Below, piece after piece: positions 60,618 to 64,000 of a DNA stretch of 64,000 nt; position 1 is the first letter of the stretch; the number at the start of each line of letters is the position of its first letter. The notes below the pieces were generated by a model. The model did not search any database. It saw only the letters and a program-made list of their open reading frames with translations, and was not told the origin of the DNA. Location of the stretch: contig NZ_JAGGOJ010000018.1 of assembly GCF_018614575.1 (NCBI RefSeq), forward strand, positions 124,001-188,000, in the 5' to 3' direction. The stretch comes from Streptomyces sp. ISL-10 (GTDB lineage Bacteria; Actinomycetota; Actinomycetes; Streptomycetales; Streptomycetaceae). Position numbers and translations under genes: made by a program.

Positions 60618-62888
60618 ATGCAACTCGCCGCGATCATTGTGTCGCTGACCCTGACCGTGGTCGGCGTTGCGCTGCTCGCCCGCGCCATCGGCCAGTTCGT
60701 CCGCTACTTCAAGCTGGGCCAGCCGGTGCCCGCAGGCACCCGGACCGATAACCCCTACCAGCGCAGCGTCACCCTGGTCAGGGAGTTCCTCGGCCACACG
60801 CGGATGAACCGGTGGGGCATCGTCGGAATCGCCCACTGGTTCGTGGCGGTCGGCTTCCTGACGCTGCCGCCGACGATCGTCACCGCGTACGGCCAGCTGT
60901 TCCAGGCCGATTGGACGCTGCCGGTGATCGGCGGCTTCCTGCCGTACGAGCTCTACATCGAGTTCATCGGCGCGATGACCACCCTCGGCATCGCCACGCT
61001 GATCGTCATCCGCCTGCTGAACCTGCCCTCGCGCCCCGGCCGCAAGTCCCGGTTCGCCGGCTCGAAGATGGGCCAGGCGTACTTCGTCGAGTACGTCATC
61101 CTCACCATCGGCCTCGCCATCTACGTACTGCGCGGCCTCGAGGGCGCCCTGCACCACGTCGACCACTACGAGGCCGCGTACTTCGCCTCGTACCCGTTGG
61201 TCCTGGCCCTCAAGGGCCTGAGCGTGGGCGCGGTGCAGAACCTGGTCTACCTCTTCGCCATGATCAAGCTGAGCACCACCATGATCTGGATGATCACGGT
61301 CTCGCTCAACATCAACATGGGTGTGGCCTGGCACCGCTTCCTGGCGTTCCCCAACATCTGGTTCAAGCGCAACGCCGACGGCTCGACCGCCCTCGGCGCG
61401 CTCCAGCCGATGACGTCCGGCGGCAAGGAGATCGACTTCGAGGACCCGGGCGAGGACGACGTCTACGGCGTCTCCCAGGTCGAGCAGTTCTCCTGGAAGG
61501 GCATCCTCGACTTCTCCACCTGCACCGAGTGCGGCCGCTGCCAGTCGCAGTGCCCCGCCTGGAACACGGGCAAGCCGCTCTCCCCGAAGCTGCTGATCAT
61601 GTCGCTGCGCGACCACGCGCACGCCAAGGCGCCGTACCTGCTCGCGGGTGGCGGCAAGACGATGGAGGGCGACGAGAAGGCCTCCGAGGAGGCCCTGAAG
61701 GACGTCCCCGCCTCAGCCCTCGCCGAGGCCGAGCGCCCGCTGATCGGCACGCTCGAGGAGAACGGCGTCATCGACCCGGACGTGCTGTGGTCCTGCACCA
61801 CGTGCGGCGCCTGCGTCGAGCAGTGCCCGGTCGACATCGAGCACATCGACCACATCGTCGACATGCGCCGCTACCAGGTCATGATCGAGTCCTCGTTCCC
61901 GTCCGAGGCGGGCACGATGCTCAAGAACCTGGAGAAGAAGGGCAACCCCTGGGGTCTTGCCAAGAAGCAGCGCGTCGAGTGGACCAAGGAGGTCGACTTC
62001 GAGGTCCCGATCGTCGGCAAGGACGTCGAGGACCTCAGCGAGGTCGACTACCTCTACTGGGTCGGCTGCGCCGGCGCCCTGGAGGACCGCGCCAAGAAGA
62101 CCACCAAGGCCTTCGCGGAACTGCTGCACATGGCGGGCGTCAAGTTCGCGATCATGGGCGGCGACGAGAAGTGCACCGGTGACTCGCCCCGCCGCCTTGG
62201 CAACGAGCCCCTGTTCCAGCAGCTCGGCCAGGAGAACGTGGCCATGCTGAACATGGCCTTCGGCGAGGACGACGAGGACGAGTCGACGAAGAAGCCGAAG
62301 TCGGCGAAGAAGATCGTCGCGACCTGCCCGCACTGCTTCAACACGATCGCGAACGAGTACCCGCAGCTGGGCGGCGAGTTCGAGGTCATCCACCACACGC
62401 AGCTGCTGCAGCACCTCATCGACGAGGGCAAGCTCGTCCCGGTCACCCCGGTCGACGGCCTGATCACCTACCACGACCCGTGTTACCTGGGCCGCCACAA
62501 CAAGGTCTACACGCCCCCGCGCGAGATCATGTCGGCCGTCCCGGGCCTGCGCCAGCAGGAGATGCACCGCCACAAGGAACGCGGCTTCTGCTGCGGCGCC
62601 GGCGGTGCGCGCATGTGGATGGAGGAGCGCATCGGCAAGCGCATCAACACCGAGCGCGTCGACGAGGCACTGTCCCTCAACCCGGACATCGTCTCCACGG
62701 CCTGCCCGTTCTGCCTCGTGATGCTCACGGACTCCGTGAACGGCAAGAAGAACGACGGCAAGGCCAAGGAGTCGCTCCAGGTCGTCGACGTCGCGCAGCT
62801 GCTGCTCGACTCGGTGAAGACCCCGCCGACCGACCCGGAGCCGTCCGCGGAAGCGGCGGACGCGCCGGAACCGGAGCCGGTGAAGTAA
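60618..62888 (+). CDS. Membrane (Fe-S)/CCG-domain oxidoreductase (HdrD/DsrK-like)
   Basis: A 756-aa protein. About five N-terminal transmembrane helices with several histidines (NarI-like, residues about 1-250) are followed by a ferredoxin-type module with CTECGRCQSQCPAW and CTTCGACVEQCPVDIEHID (two 4Fe-4S sites). Two CCG (heterodisulfide reductase) domains close the protein: CPHCFNTIANEYP, DPCYLGRHNKVY, CCGAGGARMWMEE and CPFCLVMLTDSV. It probably passes electrons between the quinone pool and a cytoplasmic partner, possibly ETF-related. A GAGGAG site lies 5-6 bp before ATG. Its C-terminus is a short acidic tail. Confidence 0.92.
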   Translation: MQLAAIIVSLTLTVVGVALLARAIGQFVRYFKLGQPVPAGTRTDNPYQRSVTLVREFLGHTRMNRWGIVGIAHWFVAVGFLTLPPTIVTAYGQLFQADWTLPVIGGFLPYELYIEFIGAMTTLGIATLIVIRLLNLPSRPGRKSRFAGSKMGQAYFVEYVILTIGLAIYVLRGLEGALHHVDHYEAAYFASYPLVLALKGLSVGAVQNLVYLFAMIKLSTTMIWMITVSLNINMGVAWHRFLAFPNIWFKRNADGSTALGALQPMTSGGKEIDFEDPGEDDVYGVSQVEQFSWKGILDFSTCTECGRCQSQCPAWNTGKPLSPKLLIMSLRDHAHAKAPYLLAGGGKTMEGDEKASEEALKDVPASALAEAERPLIGTLEENGVIDPDVLWSCTTCGACVEQCPVDIEHIDHIVDMRRYQVMIESSFPSEAGTMLKNLEKKGNPWGLAKKQRVEWTKEVDFEVPIVGKDVEDLSEVDYLYWVGCAGALEDRAKKTTKAFAELLHMAGVKFAIMGGDEKCTGDSPRRLGNEPLFQQLGQENVAMLNMAFGEDDEDESTKKPKSAKKIVATCPHCFNTIANEYPQLGGEFEVIHHTQLLQHLIDEGKLVPVTPVDGLITYHDPCYLGRHNKVYTPPREIMSAVPGLRQQEMHRHKERGFCCGAGGARMWMEERIGKRINTERVDEALSLNPDIVSTACPFCLVMLTDSVNGKKNDGKAKESLQVVDVAQLLLDSVKTPPTDPEPSAEAADAPEPEPVK

Positions 62889-62911
62889 CCGTCTTCCCGC
62901 ATGAACGGAGC

Positions 62912-62946
62912 GCGGCCGGACCTGCCTCGGGGGCAGGACCGGCCGC
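62912..62946 (+). terminator. Terminator after the Fe-S oxidoreductase gene
   Basis: The arms GCGGCCGGACCTGCC and GGCAGGACCGGCCGC form a 15-bp stem with one internal A-A mismatch and a TCGGG loop. A T-rich tail (TTCTGTCTTTC) follows. It lies 24 bp beyond the stop codon. The rest of the gap to 63225 has no gene. Confidence 0.85.
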
Positions 62947-63225
62947 TTCTGTCTTTCTCCGGCTCTCTCCGGCCGGAGAGAGGGGCGCAGAGGGGCCCCG
63001 GTCGGCCGAGGCAGACCCTCGACGTGCCCCCGCCCCTGCTCCCGGCGTTCCATGCCTTCACTCCCCGCCGCCTCCTCACCCCTTCCACCTGTCCTGACCT
63101 CGGCGGAGGCATACTGCGGCCAACCCCCGGGGTTCCCCTAGGGGATGTCACAGCTCGGCAGCAAAGGCCCCCCGGTTCCCGGTCCGCCGTCACCCCGCGT
63201 GCGCGGACCGGGTACGTTCGATGAC

Positions 63226-64000
63226 GTGGCTGGATTCAGGATCGGACGCGGCCGGGACAACCGCACCCCGCAACAACAGCAGGCGCCCCAGGCGCCGCCG
63301 CCCTACCCGGGCGGCGGCCGTGCCGCGCCCCCGTACGGGCAGCAGCCCCCGCAGTGGCCCCGGACGAGCGGCGGCCCTCAGGGGTATCAGCAGCAGCACC
63401 AAGGGGCGTACGACGAGCCGGAGTACTTCGGCGACCCGTACCACCAGGCTCCGCCCGCCCCCGACCCGTACGCGGCCAACAACCCCGGCCACACGCAGGC
63501 GTTCAGCGTCAACGACGACGACATATACGGCGACGGCGCCACCTACCGCGCCGGCACGGCCCCGGCCGCGCCCGTCGGCCCGAGGCTGCACTGGAAGCAG
63601 CTGCTGAGCGGCATCGTGCTGCGCCCCGGCCCGACGTTCCTCCAGATGCGCGACTACCCGGTGTGGGGCCCGGCGCTGGTCGTCACGTTCCTCTACGGCC
63701 TGCTCGCGATCTTCGGCTTCGACGAGCCGCGCGACGACGCGATCAACGCGACGCTCTCCAACGCGATCCCGTCCGTGCTGATCACCGGCGTCGCGTTCGT
63801 GCTCAGCGGCCTGATCCTGGGCGCGGTCACGCACACGCTCGCCCGCCAGCTCGGCGGCGACGGCGCGTGGCAGCCGACGGTCGGCCTCTCCATGCTGATC
63901 ATGTCCGTCACGGACGCACCGCGCCTGATCTTCGCCGTCTTCCTGGGCGGCGAGAACTCCCTCGTACAGGTCCTGGGCTGGCTGACCTGGCTCGCGGCGG
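63226..64000 (+). CDS. YIP1-family membrane protein (5' part; cut by the window end)
   Basis: An open frame with no stop before the window end. GTG 63226 was chosen; no strong ribosome site is visible. The first 125 residues form a Pro/Gln/Gly/Tyr-rich linker (PPYPGGGRAAPPYGQQPPQW; repeated QQ). It then continues with a conserved LHWKQLLSGIVLRPGPTFLQMRDYPVWGPALVVTFLYGLLAIFGF and the next hydrophobic helices of the YIP1 domain. The product is an integral membrane protein of unknown role. The downstream part is outside this window. Confidence 0.78.
   Translation, partial: MAGFRIGRGRDNRTPQQQQAPQAPPPYPGGGRAAPPYGQQPPQWPRTSGGPQGYQQQHQGAYDEPEYFGDPYHQAPPAPDPYAANNPGHTQAFSVNDDDIYGDGATYRAGTAPAAPVGPRLHWKQLLSGIVLRPGPTFLQMRDYPVWGPALVVTFLYGLLAIFGFDEPRDDAINATLSNAIPSVLITGVAFVLSGLILGAVTHTLARQLGGDGAWQPTVGLSMLIMSVTDAPRLIFAVFLGGENSLVQVLGWLTWLAA

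Overview
The window looks like a core chromosomal segment of a Streptomyces species. The evidence is very high GC with strong third-position GC bias, many GTG starts and GTGA/ATGA overlaps, an XRE/DUF397 gene pair, a TTA (bldA-type) codon in a regulator, WXG-like/DUF1023 genes, an HspR/HAIR heat-shock regulon, and a perfect parS site (16 bp TGTTTCACGTGAAACA at 39733-39748), which suggests the origin-facing part of a linear chromosome. I saw no rRNA, tRNA, insertion sequence, prophage or CRISPR array.

Left part (1-16.5 kb): an approximately 30-bp minisatellite (312-950), a GlxA-type regulator, a quinone-oxidoreductase-like protein, a secreted FG-GAP propeller protein, a class III aminotransferase, and a DJ-1/MarR operon preceded by two matching 16-bp palindromes. 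Three membrane-anchored Ser/Thr kinases follow. Two of them are sisters with a shared, apparently undescribed extracytoplasmic domain, and they flank a membrane-tethered S1 protease. An XRE regulator (TTA codon) is coupled to a DUF397 protein with an internal duplication.

Middle (17-38 kb): a translationally coupled WXG-like / DUF1023 hydrolase / lipoprotein operon, purA, a diacylglycerol-kinase-like gene, a P450, two tandem paralogous two-component systems, an acyltransferase plus exported hydrolase pair, a SDR protein, and a tryptophan catabolic block. That block is kynA-kynU followed by an HGGAW alpha/beta hydrolase that may supply the missing formamidase. DUF3152, DUF3151 and an MFS exporter complete this part. 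Intergenic gaps carry several families of palindromic or tandem repeats, including a near-perfect 98-bp tandem duplication.

Right part (38-64 kb): fbaA, parS, pyrE, an aldose-epimerase-like protein, a tail-anchored SRPBCC protein, a membrane spermidine-synthase-like protein, DUF2617, a Gly/Cys-rich small membrane protein, an aminotransferase, YbjN, and clpB. The heat-shock operon dnaK-grpE-dnaJ-hspR and clpB carry HAIR operators, so HspR encoded here is expected to repress both. The window ends with a solitary short sugar transferase, a large membrane Fe-S (CCG-domain) oxidoreductase and the start of a YIP1-family protein cut by the window edge.

The most unusual locus is 51.2-54.0 kb. A small secreted peptide with a repeated DSGWD motif is coupled to a Rieske-like protein that has lost both metal-binding histidines. 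It is divergent from a TrmB/LuxR-type regulator whose promoter holds a perfect 16-bp palindrome. A paralogous regulator faces the first one. No function can be assigned from sequence alone.
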